A stretch of DNA of 64,000 bases, from NCBI GenBank assembly GCA_948466345.1, contig CAOKAC010000004.1:1-64000 (forward strand), given 5' to 3'. The position numbers and the translations under genes were made by a program. The notes beneath the pieces were generated by a model that was not told the DNA's origin, made no database searches, and saw only the letters and a list, made by a program, of their open reading frames with translations. Position 1 is the stretch's first letter, and every line of letters starts with the position of its first letter. This DNA comes from an uncultured Clostridia bacterium (GTDB lineage: Bacteria > Bacillota > Clostridia > Oscillospirales > CAG-272). Shown in pieces: positions 1-7,521 of this stretch.

Positions 1-19
1 TCTGTTTCAAACAGGTCAT
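1..19 (-). CDS. Start of a gene after parA, probably parB-like (partial)
   Basis: An ATG at 19-17 overlaps the parA stop codon (ATGA arrangement) and stays open to the window edge, giving only MTCLKQ. Overlapping parA/parB starts are common, so a ParB-family partner is the natural guess. Six codons cannot show it, so this is inference from position only. Confidence 0.35.
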
Positions 20-843
20 CGTATGCGGTCAGCTCGATTTTGCTTTCTCTGCTTTTCGCCAAGCTCTGCCACCTCCTTTCCGAACTGTTCATAAGCTGCG
101 GCTACCTTGCCGCCTTTGTCGTAGGCAAAGATGCTTTTCCCCTCTGCGGTGGCTTCCACGGCACGGATGGAGTGTGGTATCTGGGTATCGAACACCTTGA
201 TTTTCTGCCCATAGGCACTTCTCACCGTGGCGGTGATTTCCTTGGAGATGTTCGTGCGTGGCATTACCATCGTCATAAGGATGCCGTCAATCCGCAGAGG
301 GGGATTGATTTGCCGTCTGACTTTCGACACGGAGCGAAGCAACAGCTCTAAGCCTTTGGCAGAAAGATAGTGGGGCTGTGTGGGGATAACCACGCTGTCA
401 GCCGCCGCCAGTGCGTTGATGGTGAGCATACCAAGGCTCGGCATACAGTCCACGAGTACATAGTCGTAGTTCTTCCTGACCTCGCTTATGCAGGTTTTCA
501 GCACGCTTTCACGGCTTATGGCGTTAATCAGTCTTACTTCCAAGCCCGACAGCTCGATGTTGGACGGGAGCAGGTCAACGCCCTCACCGTGGTGCAGGAT
601 GCCTTGGGCGACATCAACGGATTTATCGTCTATGATGTCCTGCATGATGGTGGAGAGAGTGACCTGCAAATCGTCTGGTCTGTGGTAGCCGAGGGACATG
701 GTTAGGTTTGCCTGTGCATCGGCATCAATGAGCAGGACTTTCTTGCCCTGCTGTGCCAGAGTTACGCCCAGATTCACCGCCGTGGTGGTCTTGCCGACAC
801 CGCCTTTCTGGTTGGTTAAAGCAATTACTTTGCAGTTTGACAT
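16..843 (-). CDS. parA: ParA family ATPase (partition / mobile-element maintenance)
   Basis: A 275-aa Walker-type ATPase of the ParA/Soj family, which drives DNA segregation with a ParB partner. The deviant Walker A motif KGGVGKTTTAVNLG follows the first beta strand (VIALTNQ), and the Walker B-like LVDCMPSLG and the LLIDADAQAN switch are present. I chose the ATG at 843 because AGGAGG lies 9 nt upstream; the open frame runs 25 codons further without an initiation signal. Its stop overlaps the start of another gene. A 7-bp hairpin (871-893) sits in its leader. With the small protein at 1021 and the truncated remnant at 1324 it seems to belong to an integrated element rather than to the core chromosome. 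A chromosomal soj is less likely, as no rsmG/mnmG neighbours are seen. Confidence 0.9.
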   Translation of the reverse strand: MSNCKVIALTNQKGGVGKTTTAVNLGVTLAQQGKKVLLIDADAQANLTMSLGYHRPDDLQVTLSTIMQDIIDDKSVDVAQGILHHGEGVDLLPSNIELSGLEVRLINAISRESVLKTCISEVRKNYDYVLVDCMPSLGMLTINALAAADSVVIPTQPHYLSAKGLELLLRSVSKVRRQINPPLRIDGILMTMVMPRTNISKEITATVRSAYGQKIKVFDTQIPHSIRAVEATAEGKSIFAYDKGGKVAAAYEQFGKEVAELGEKQRKQNRADRIR

Positions 844-870
844 AGGGTGCGTCCTCCTTTCGCATAGATT

Positions 871-893
871 TAGCCGCTTTGTCAAGGCGGCTA
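871..893 (-). promoter_or_regulatory. Hairpin in the parA leader
   Basis: TAGCCGC (871-877) pairs with GCGGCTA (887-893) around a 9-nt loop, about 10 nt upstream of the parA Shine-Dalgarno sequence. It could affect parA translation or bind a regulator; this is inference. Confidence 0.35.
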
Positions 894-963
894 TGTAAAA
901 TGCTATACTAAACCACACACTTTTGAATCCATCAATGATGTGATTTTATAAATGGCAGGGCGC

Positions 964-1006
964 AAAAAAGCCGCTTACTCTTAGTTGAATTAAGAATAAG
1001 CGGCTT
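964..1006 (-). terminator. Rho-independent terminator after the 59-aa gene
   Basis: Read on the minus strand, AAGCCGCTTA (1006-997) pairs with TAAGCGGCTT (977-968). An inner five-pair stem extends the hairpin, and a run of six T follows (969-964). It lies 15 nt after the stop at 1021. Confidence 0.85.
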
Positions 1007-1020
1007 CATAACGATGCGCC

Positions 1021-1200
1021 TTACATATATTCAATTTTTACTTTCTTTATCGGGGCATTGGCTACCTTGAAGATAAGCTCGTCAACGCAGTCCCCATATT
1101 TGCCCTGCTGTATGAGCTGATTTTTCAACTCCACAAGGCTATGTAAAAGTAATGATTTTTCCCTGCTGTCTACATATAAGTGTGTTTTCTTTTCCCTCAT
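1021..1200 (-). CDS. Small conserved protein of a mobile element, function unknown
   Basis: A 59-aa protein with basic and hydrophobic patches that begins MREKKTHLYVDSREK and ends VKIEYM. From memory, close relatives are small hypothetical proteins in clostridial conjugative elements; no function is known to me. The ATG at 1200 is preferred to the in-frame GTG at 1209 because AAAGGAC is correctly spaced from the ATG and too close to the GTG. The gene has its own terminator and lies between parA and the truncated remnant at 1324. Confidence 0.6.
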   Translation of the reverse strand: MREKKTHLYVDSREKSLLLHSLVELKNQLIQQGKYGDCVDELIFKVANAPIKKVKIEYM

Positions 1201-1270
1201 ACCGTCCACCGTCCTTTCTTGGGTCTATTATAATCAAAGACGGCTTGATATTCAAAGATGCAAACGAGTG

Positions 1271-1310
1271 AAAAAAATAAGCGTACCACTATTTCTAATG
1301 ATACGCTTAT
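1271..1310 (-). terminator. Terminator after the truncated remnant
   Basis: On the minus strand ATAAGCGTA (1310-1302) pairs with TACGCTTAT (1285-1277). The stem continues as CATTA/TAGTG closed by a GAAA tetraloop, and seven T follow. It is a very stable terminator just after the stop at 1324. Confidence 0.85.
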
Positions 1311-1323
1311 CCTAATTCAGTTC

Positions 1324-1452
1324 TTAATCAAGGTCGATATATACCGTTACGGTAGTTTCTCTCCATTGATTTTTCCTTACATACTGTCCGTTAGCCTTTC
1401 GGTAAGCTGCTGCCTGCTCGAAAGACAGCGGTAATTCAAAGGAAAGAGAACT
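1324..1452 (-). pseudogene. 5'-truncated gene remnant abutting ppdK
   Basis: About 42 codons with good coding character (it contains FEQAAAYRKANGQYVRKNQW and ends TVTVYIDLD) followed by a proper terminator. There is no ATG, GTG or TTG start. In the same frame it runs straight back into the 3' end of ppdK, which is read in another frame. The simplest reading is that the 5' part of this gene was lost when the element joined the chromosome here. I do not recognise the family. Confidence 0.5.
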
Positions 1453-1453
1453 C

Positions 1454-4081
1454 CTACCTACTTTTGATAGCCGCCTGTGCTGCTGCCAGCCGTGCAATCG
1501 GTACACGGAAGGGGGAACAAGACACATAGTCCAGTCCAATCTTGTGGCAGAACTCTACAGAAGTAGGATCTCCGCCATGCTCGCCGCAGATACCGCAGTG
1601 CATAGTAGGACGAACATCTTTACCCAGCTTTACAGCCATTTCCATCAGTTTGCCTACACCGGTCTGATCCAACTTTGCAAAGGGATCGTTTTCGTAAATC
1701 TTAGTGTCATAGTATGCATTCAGGAACTTACCAGCATCGTCACGGCTAAATCCGAATGTCATCTGTGTCAAATCGTTGGTACCGAAGCAGAAGAATTCAG
1801 CTTCCTTTGCGATATCGTCAGCAGTAAGCGCTGCTCTCGGAATCTCGATCATTGTACCTACTTCATACTTGAGATCAGCTCCGGCAGCAGCGATCTCGGC
1901 ATCAGCGGTAGCAACGACTACGTTCTTAACGAACTTCAATTCCTTGACATCGCCAATCAACGGAATCATAATTTCCGGCACGATTGTCCAATCAGGATGT
2001 GCTTTGGAAACATTGATTGCAGCACGAATTACAGCGGTAGTCTGCATTTTTGCAATTTCAGGATAGGTAACAGTGAGACGGCATCCGCGATGTCCCATCA
2101 TGGGGTTGAACTCATGCAGGGATGCGATCAGCGCTTTAATATCCTCAACAGTCTTGCCCTGTGCTTTTGCCAGCGCTTCAATATCAGCTTCCTCAGTAGG
2201 AACAAATTCATGAAGCGGGGGATCCAGGAAACGAATCGTTACAGGGTTGCCTTCCAGCGCCTCGTACAGTGCTTCAAAGTCTCCCTGCTGATAGGGCAGA
2301 ATTTTGTCCAGAGCGGCTTCTCTCTTTTCAACTGTATCGGCACAGATCATTTCACGGAATGCGGCAATTCTGTCTGCCTCAAAGAACATATGCTCTGTAC
2401 GGCACAAGCCGATTCCTTCTGCACCAAGTTCACGAGCTTTTTTCGCGTCTGCAGGAGTGTCAGCGTTTGTACGCACCTTCAGCTTTCTATATTTGTCGGC
2501 CAGTTCCATGATACGACCAAATTCACCAGCGATTTCAGCATCAACAGTGGGGATAATTCCGTCGTAGATGTTACCGGTAGAACCATCGATGGAAATGAAG
2601 TCGCCTTCATGATAGGTTTTTCCAGCAAGCTCAAACTGCTTATTTTCTTCATCCATTTTAATATCGCCGCATCCGGAAACACAGCAGGTTCCCATTCCAC
2701 GAGCGACAACGGCAGCGTGAGAAGTCATACCACCGCGGACAGTAAGAATACCCTGAGAGGCCTTCATGCCGGTGATATCCTCAGGAGAAGTTTCCAGACG
2801 AACGAGAACGACTTTCTCGCCTTTTTCGTTCCATGCCACTGCATCGTCAGCAGTAAATACTACCTTACCGCAGGCAGCTCCGGGAGATGCGCCAAGTCCC
2901 TTGCCTGCAGGATTTGCAGCCTTGAGCGCTTTGGCGTCAAACTGAGGATGGAGCAGAGTGTCCAGGTTTCTGGGATCAATCATTGCAACAGCCTGCTTCT
3001 CGGAGATCATACCCTCGTCTACCAGGTCACATGCGATTTTGAGGGCAGCCTTTGCGGTTCTCTTACCATTTCTTGTCTGCAGCATGTAAAGCTTTTTATC
3101 TTCAATGGTAAACTCCATATCCTGCATATCACGGTAATGGTCTTCCAGGGTTGCGCAGATTCCGATAAACTGCTCATATACTTCAGGCATTACTTCTGCA
3201 AGTTTGGCGATGGGGGAAGGTGTACGCACGCCAGCAACAACGTCTTCTCCCTGTGCATTCATAAGAAATTCGCCCATAAGCTTCTTTTCGCCGGTAGCAG
3301 GATCTCTGGTAAAAGCAACGCCAGTACCGGAAGTATCGCCCATGTTACCAAACGCCATCATCTGCACATTAACGGCAGTACCCCAAGAATAAGGAATGTC
3401 ATTGTCACGGCGATATACGTTGGCGCGGGGGTTATCCCATGAGCGGAATACAGCTTCAACAGCGCCCATAAGCTGTTCTTTAGGATCGGAGGGGAAATCA
3501 GCACCGATCTTTTCTTTATATTCGGCTTTGAACTGGGAAGCCAGTACAGCCAAATCGTCAGCGGTGAGGTCTACGTCTTGTGTGACGCCCTTCTCCGCTT
3601 TCATTTTGTCAATGAGCTCTTCGAAGTATTTTTTGCCGACTTCCATAACTACATCAGAATACATTTGGATAAATCTTCTGTAGCAGTCCCAAGCCCAACG
3701 GGGGTTGCCGCTTTTATCAGCGATAACCTTTACAACGTCCTCGTTCAGACCCAGGTTCAGGATGGTATCCATCATACCGGGCATGGACGCACGCGCGCCG
3801 GAGCGAACGGAAACGAGAAGCGGGTTTTCATGATCACCGAACTTTTTGCCGGTAATCTGCTCCATCTTTTCAATATACTCCATAATTTGCGCTTGAATCT
3901 CGCTGTTGATTTTACGGTCGTCCTCATAGTACTGGGTGCACGCCTCTGTAGAGATTGTGAAACCCTGGGGAACAGGAAGACCGATATTGGTCATCTCAGC
4001 CAGGTTTGCTCCCTTACCGCCGAGAAGCTCCCGCATGCTGGCGTTTCCCTCGGAAAAGAGATAAACATACTTCTTGCCCAT
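1454..4081 (-). CDS. ppdK: Pyruvate, phosphate dikinase
   Basis: An 875-aa enzyme, the usual length, that interconverts pyruvate + ATP + Pi and PEP + AMP + PPi; in clostridia it often serves PPi-linked glycolysis. The N-terminal ATP-grasp part (YLFSEGNASMRELLGGKGAN, GMMDTILNLGLN) is followed by the phosphohistidine domain (GGMTSHAAVVARGMG) and the PEP/pyruvate barrel with its C-terminal motif CGICGEHGGDP. The ATG at 4081 has GGAGG 8 nt upstream; the frame is open 13 codons further without a ribosome site. The last residues (AAIKSR) lie at the apparent junction with the mobile element, so the extreme C-terminus may have been rewritten by the insertion. It is a single-gene transcript. Confidence 0.97.
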   Translation of the reverse strand: MGKKYVYLFSEGNASMRELLGGKGANLAEMTNIGLPVPQGFTISTEACTQYYEDDRKINSEIQAQIMEYIEKMEQITGKKFGDHENPLLVSVRSGARASMPGMMDTILNLGLNEDVVKVIADKSGNPRWAWDCYRRFIQMYSDVVMEVGKKYFEELIDKMKAEKGVTQDVDLTADDLAVLASQFKAEYKEKIGADFPSDPKEQLMGAVEAVFRSWDNPRANVYRRDNDIPYSWGTAVNVQMMAFGNMGDTSGTGVAFTRDPATGEKKLMGEFLMNAQGEDVVAGVRTPSPIAKLAEVMPEVYEQFIGICATLEDHYRDMQDMEFTIEDKKLYMLQTRNGKRTAKAALKIACDLVDEGMISEKQAVAMIDPRNLDTLLHPQFDAKALKAANPAGKGLGASPGAACGKVVFTADDAVAWNEKGEKVVLVRLETSPEDITGMKASQGILTVRGGMTSHAAVVARGMGTCCVSGCGDIKMDEENKQFELAGKTYHEGDFISIDGSTGNIYDGIIPTVDAEIAGEFGRIMELADKYRKLKVRTNADTPADAKKARELGAEGIGLCRTEHMFFEADRIAAFREMICADTVEKREAALDKILPYQQGDFEALYEALEGNPVTIRFLDPPLHEFVPTEEADIEALAKAQGKTVEDIKALIASLHEFNPMMGHRGCRLTVTYPEIAKMQTTAVIRAAINVSKAHPDWTIVPEIMIPLIGDVKELKFVKNVVVATADAEIAAAGADLKYEVGTMIEIPRAALTADDIAKEAEFFCFGTNDLTQMTFGFSRDDAGKFLNAYYDTKIYENDPFAKLDQTGVGKLMEMAVKLGKDVRPTMHCGICGEHGGDPTSVEFCHKIGLDYVSCSPFRVPIARLAAAQAAIKSR

Positions 4082-4167
4082 TAAAACATCCTCCAAAATA
4101 TTGATTTCATATGTTGACAAAATTGAAATAGACGGCTGTCCCGGTGGGGGACGGTGCCATACACATT

Positions 4168-4196
4168 ATTATATCATGTATTTTTACCAATTTCCA
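4168..4196 (-). promoter_or_regulatory. Probable ppdK promoter
   Basis: On the minus strand, a perfect -10 TATAAT (4173-4168) lies 17 bp from a weak -35 TGGAAA (4196-4191). The leader to the ATG is about 80 nt and contains a short GTCCC/GGGAC hairpin. Confidence 0.5.
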
Positions 4197-4299
4197 TACT
4201 TTTATGAAATTTATGGAGAATAACCAAAAAATATTTCTATTAAGGAAATAAAGTGCGTTTTCTGACGAAGGGGATCTGATACAAAGTTTTTATTTGGTA

Positions 4300-4328
4300 T
4301 TGAAAAAAGCGAAAATTTCCTCTATAAT
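4300..4328 (+). promoter_or_regulatory. Promoter of the lipoate ligase operon
   Basis: TTGAAA (4300-4305), a 17-bp spacer and TATAAT (4323-4328), 48 bp before the start codon at 4377. Confidence 0.75.
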
Positions 4329-4376
4329 ACAGATATAGGACGTTTTTTAAATCCCAAATTCCCGAAAGGGGAGGCC

Positions 4377-5369
4377 ATGCTTTTTATCTGTCATGGGGCA
4401 ACCGACCCCTACTTTAATCTTGCGGCAGAAGAATATGTTTTGGAAAAAGGAGAAGGGGCAGCCTTTTTGCTTTGGAGAAACGGACCTTCCGTCATTATCG
4501 GGAAAAATCAAAATGCGTTTGCGCAGCTGCGCCTGCCTTTTGTGCAGGCCAATCATATTCAGGTCGCCAGACGCCTTACCGGCGGCGGAGCGGTGTTTCA
4601 TGACCTAGGCAATATAAATTTTACTTTTATTACAGATGCGTCGGAGCATGATCAAATCGATTTTGCGCGGTTTACCGCGCCGATTATTGCTAATTTAAAG
4701 CAGTTTGGAGTTGCGGCAACTTTAAATGGAAGAAATGATCTACTGGCAGTGGGGCGCAAAATATCTGGGAATGCTCAATGTGTCTACCATACCGACGATG
4801 GCAGACGACGGCTGCTTCATCATGGAACCCTTTTGTTTTCAGCGGATCTCTCCCGCCTATCCGGGGCGCTTCAGGTGAATCGGGAAAAGATGGAGAGTAA
4901 GGGCATCGAAAGTGTGGTCAGCCGGGTGGCGAATATTCGGGAGCTTCCCGGATACAGCGGCCCGGATACGGTGGAGGCTTTTCTGCAAAATTTGGTGGAC
5001 AGCGCTGCCGCCGACTATGGCGCCGCGCGGGAATATACATTAGAGGAGTCTGCTGCGATTCGTCGGCTGGCAGAAAAGAAATACAGTACCTGGGATTGGA
5101 TTTTTGGCCAGTCCGGAGAATATCGTGTGCGCAGAGAAAAGCGGTTTGACTTTGGGAGTGTTTCGGTATCACTGGATGCATACAAAGGTGTGATCCGACG
5201 TATCGCCTTTTTTGGCGATTATTTTGGCGCGGAAGATACGGCGCATCTGGAGGAGCACCTTGTGGGTGTCCAACTGGAGCCGAAAGCGCTTATGGACGCG
5301 TTGGCAGACTGCGAAAGGTACATATATAAAAGCACAAGCAAACAATTGACTGACCTAATATTGGGATAA
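4377..5369 (+). CDS. lplA: Lipoate-protein ligase
   Basis: A 330-aa member of the lipoate/biotin ligase fold that attaches lipoate to lysines of E2 or H-protein lipoyl domains using ATP. The N-terminus ICHGATDPYFNLAAEEYVL, the glycine-rich RRLTGGGAVFHDLGN loop and the lysine-bearing GRKISGNAQC motif are all present. The C-terminal accessory domain (about 250-330) is also present, so it is probably a complete LplA rather than a LipL/LipM-type transferase. GGGGAGG precedes the ATG. It heads an operon with a YerC-like regulator 25 nt downstream and a methyltransferase. No lipoylated partner is encoded in the window, so the target (perhaps GcvH) is unknown. Confidence 0.93.
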   Translation: MLFICHGATDPYFNLAAEEYVLEKGEGAAFLLWRNGPSVIIGKNQNAFAQLRLPFVQANHIQVARRLTGGGAVFHDLGNINFTFITDASEHDQIDFARFTAPIIANLKQFGVAATLNGRNDLLAVGRKISGNAQCVYHTDDGRRRLLHHGTLLFSADLSRLSGALQVNREKMESKGIESVVSRVANIRELPGYSGPDTVEAFLQNLVDSAAADYGAAREYTLEESAAIRRLAEKKYSTWDWIFGQSGEYRVRREKRFDFGSVSVSLDAYKGVIRRIAFFGDYFGAEDTAHLEEHLVGVQLEPKALMDALADCERYIYKSTSKQLTDLILG

Positions 5370-5394
5370 TGAATGACACAGGAAGGTTGAAAAA

Positions 5395-5718
5395 ATGGCA
5401 AAAAAAGAAATGGACTCCAAAATGCAGTATTTATTTGAAGGGATTCTCTCCCTTAAAACGATAGAAGACTGCAACCGTTTTTTTGAAGATATTTGTACAG
5501 TGGTGGAAGTGATTGAAATGTCCAACCGCCTTGCCGCCGCAAAGATGCTTGCAGACAACAATACATATACGGATATTATAGAAAAAACCGGGCTTTCCAC
5601 TGCTACCATCAGCCGCGTAAACCGCTGTCTCAAATATGGCAGTGATGGGTATGCTGCGGTGCTGGACCGTTTGGATGCCGCGGGTGCACATCCTTTTACG
5701 AAGGAAAATGAGGAATGA
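5395..5718 (+). CDS. YerC/YecD family TrpR-like DNA-binding protein
   Basis: A 107-aa all-helical protein of the TrpR-related YerC/YecD family. After an N-terminal helix (YLFEGILSLKTIEDCNRFFEDI) comes a helix-turn-helix (AAAKMLADNNTYTDIIEKTG then LSTATISRVNRCLKYG, about 50-82), the usual end of this family. It is probably a repressor; its ligand and targets are unknown. Its stop overlaps the ATG of the methyltransferase (ATGA), so the two are translationally coupled. Confidence 0.9.
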   Translation: MAKKEMDSKMQYLFEGILSLKTIEDCNRFFEDICTVVEVIEMSNRLAAAKMLADNNTYTDIIEKTGLSTATISRVNRCLKYGSDGYAAVLDRLDAAGAHPFTKENEE

Positions 5719-6473
5719 ACGATCCTTTGTATGCGGCGCTATGGGCCAGCTATGATAAACTGAATGCGGAAACAGATTATGCTATGTGGGCGGATTTTCT
5801 ATGCGCTCTTTTTGAACGGCATTCCGAAATTCCCGTGACCAGCGTGCTGGATCTTGCCTGCGGTACAGGGAGCATGACTTTTGCGATGCACAAGCGGGGA
5901 TACGATATGACTGCGTTGGATCTGAGCCCGGAAATGCTTTCCTGCGCCAGGGAAAAGGCTGAAGAACAGGGAATAGAAGATATTTTGTGGCTGTGCCAGG
6001 ATATGCGTTCTTTTGAACTGTACGGCACTGTCAGTGCGGCGGTATGTTGCCTGGATGGAATCAATCATTTGACGGGTGTACAGGACTTGGAGCGGTGCCT
6101 TTCGCTGGTCCACAATTATCTGGAGCCTGGAGGGTTGTTCGTGTTTGATGTGAACACACCGAAGAAATTTCGTGAATTTTATGCTGACCACGATTATATA
6201 TTAGAGGATGAGGGAATTGTTTGCTGTTGGCAAAACCAGTACGATGCCCGGCGGCAAATTTGTACGTTTTTGTTGTCTGTATTTGAAGAAAGCAAAGATG
6301 GAATGTGGCGCCGTACGGATACATTGCAGCGGGAGCGGTGCTACAGTCGGCAAAAACTTACCCGGGCTTTAGAAACTGCCGGCTTTTCTGTGGAGGGGAT
6401 CTATACAGGATTTAAGATGGAAACGGATTTAGAGGGCGCACACCGATGGTATATTGCGGCACGGCGAAATTGA
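5715..6473 (+). CDS. Class I SAM-dependent methyltransferase
   Basis: A 252-aa Rossmann-fold methyltransferase. Motif I VLDLACGTGSMTFAMHKRG (about 43-61), the acidic residue of motif II (MTALDLSPEML) and motif IV (AAVCCLDGINHL) are clear. A beta-rich insert at about 155-215, with the FDVNTPKKF segment, is typical of the methyltransferase-25-like proteins of Firmicutes. The substrate cannot be told from sequence. It is coupled by a 4-nt overlap to the YerC-like gene and followed by a terminator. Confidence 0.88.
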   Translation: MNDPLYAALWASYDKLNAETDYAMWADFLCALFERHSEIPVTSVLDLACGTGSMTFAMHKRGYDMTALDLSPEMLSCAREKAEEQGIEDILWLCQDMRSFELYGTVSAAVCCLDGINHLTGVQDLERCLSLVHNYLEPGGLFVFDVNTPKKFREFYADHDYILEDEGIVCCWQNQYDARRQICTFLLSVFEESKDGMWRRTDTLQRERCYSRQKLTRALETAGFSVEGIYTGFKMETDLEGAHRWYIAARRN

Positions 6474-6542
6474 GTATGTATTTTAAATGTGCAAAGCAAA
6501 ATGATGGACGACACAACTGTTTGGTTGGAAAAGGTATTGGGA

Positions 6543-6578
6543 AAAGCCTGTATGAAAGGGACTTACACGGGCTTTTTT
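6543..6578 (+). terminator. Terminator after the methyltransferase
   Basis: AAAGCCTGT (6543-6551) pairs, with one T-G pair, with ACGGGCTTT (6567-6575), and T's continue to 6578. It ends the lplA operon before the tRNA promoter. Confidence 0.8.
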
Positions 6579-6616
6579 AATGAAAAAAATATTTTTTAAA
6601 AAAATGAAAAAAGGTA

Positions 6617-6645
6617 TTGACATTAGGTGATGCCTTTGCTATAAT
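6617..6645 (+). promoter_or_regulatory. Consensus promoter of the tRNA cluster
   Basis: TTGACA (6617-6622), 17 bp, TATAAT (6640-6645): a full consensus match, as expected for stable RNA genes. A GCCGCG/CGCGGC hairpin lies between the start site and the first tRNA. Confidence 0.92.
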
Positions 6646-6674
6646 ATAAAAGCCGCGTGGGAAGCGCGGCAAAT

Positions 6675-6750
6675 GGGAGCATAGCTCAGCTGGGAGAGCA
6701 TCTGCCTTACAAGCAGAGGGTCATAGGTTCGAGCCCTATTGTTCCCACCA
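6675..6750 (+). tRNA. tRNA-Val (anticodon TAC)
   Basis: A 76-nt cloverleaf with acceptor GGGAGCA/TGTTCCC, anticodon loop containing TAC, TTCGAGC T-loop and encoded CCA. First of five tRNAs transcribed together. Confidence 0.97.
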
Positions 6751-6753
6751 TAC

Positions 6754-6830
6754 GGCCCGGTAGCTCAGTTGGTTAGAGCGCTAGCCTGTCACGCTAGAGG
6801 TCAGGGGTTCGAGCCCCCTTCGGGTCGCCA
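6754..6830 (+). tRNA. tRNA-Asp (anticodon GTC)
   Basis: A 77-nt cloverleaf, acceptor GGCCCGG/TCGGGTC with G-T pairs, anticodon loop CTGTCAC, TTCGAGC T-loop, discriminator G, encoded CCA. Three nt after tRNA-Val. Confidence 0.97.
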
Positions 6831-6866
6831 TTTTTGTAAATTGCAAAAGAATTTTCGCAGCCATGC

Positions 6867-6942
6867 GCCTCTGTAGCTCAGTTGGTAGAGCAGGAGACTG
6901 AAAATCTCCGTGTCGTTGGTTCGATTCCGACCGGAGGCACCA
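6867..6942 (+). tRNA. tRNA-Phe (anticodon GAA)
   Basis: A 76-nt cloverleaf, acceptor GCCTCTG/CGGAGGC, anticodon loop CTGAAAA, TTCGATT T-loop, encoded CCA. Confidence 0.97.
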
Positions 6943-6945
6943 TAT

Positions 6946-7021
6946 GCGGATTTAGCTCATTTGGTAGAGCGCAACCTTGCCAAGGTTGAGGTGGCGGGTT
7001 CGAGCCCCGTAATCCGCTCCA
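6946..7021 (+). tRNA. tRNA-Gly (anticodon GCC)
   Basis: A 76-nt cloverleaf, acceptor GCGGATT/AATCCGC, anticodon loop TTGCCAA, TTCGAGC T-loop, encoded CCA. Confidence 0.97.
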
Positions 7022-7099
7022 ACGGTTTAGACCGTTCATGATAATGAGGAATTAAAAAAGTTCCTGTCTTTTGAAGGAAATCCCTTCTAAAGAGTAATC

Positions 7100-7131
7100 A
7101 AGCCGCATAGAATAATGCGGCTTCCTTTATC
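7100..7131 (+). terminator. Hairpin between tRNA-Gly and tRNA-Cys, possible weak terminator
   Basis: AAGCCGCAT (7100-7108) pairs perfectly with ATGCGGCTT (7115-7123), followed only by CCTTTAT. It may end most tRNA transcripts or be a processing hairpin, because tRNA-Cys follows 20 nt later without an obvious promoter. Confidence 0.5.
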
Positions 7132-7142
7132 TCCACGATCCC

Positions 7143-7217
<75 letters not shown>

Positions 7218-7251
7218 GAAAAAAGCACTTGCTTTCGCGAGTGCTTTTTTT
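7218..7251 (+). terminator. Terminator of the tRNA cluster
   Basis: AGCACTTGC (7224-7232) pairs with GCGAGTGCT (7237-7245) around TTTC, followed by seven T's. Confidence 0.9.
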
Positions 7252-7333
7252 CATGAAAAGCATTTTGCTGCGGTCTGTGGGAAAGGTATTTTTGCACATA
7301 TCAAAAACTTTACGGACCAGATAGTGAAATATA

Positions 7334-7362
7334 TTGATTTTTCTACTATATATGGTTATAAT
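7334..7362 (+). promoter_or_regulatory. Promoter of the FkbH-ACP-MBOAT-SGNH operon
   Basis: TTGATT (7334-7339), 17 bp, TATAAT (7357-7362). The leader to the start codon at 7522 is about 150 nt. I see no recognisable riboswitch in it. Confidence 0.75.
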
Positions 7363-7521
7363 AGACACATATATCATTGTTGCGCAGTGATTTAGCGGTG
7401 TTGTTGCGCTGTGCTTCGCGCAGTTGTGTCTATTGACGGCTTCTTTGCAAAAATGCTCTTGCAAGCAAGCATTTTTGCTTTACAATATAATGAAAGAAAG
7501 GTATTCTTTGGGAGGACAATA

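Noticed and set aside
1544-3442. 632-codon open frame on the + strand
   Set aside because: It is antisense to ppdK, whose family motifs are unmistakable; the antisense frame is Cys/Ser/His-rich with no ribosome site or recognisable domain. Codon bias of the real gene explains it.
4125-4160. Regulatory RNA in the ppdK leader
   Set aside because: Only a five-pair GTCCC/GGGAC hairpin; no match to a riboswitch family.
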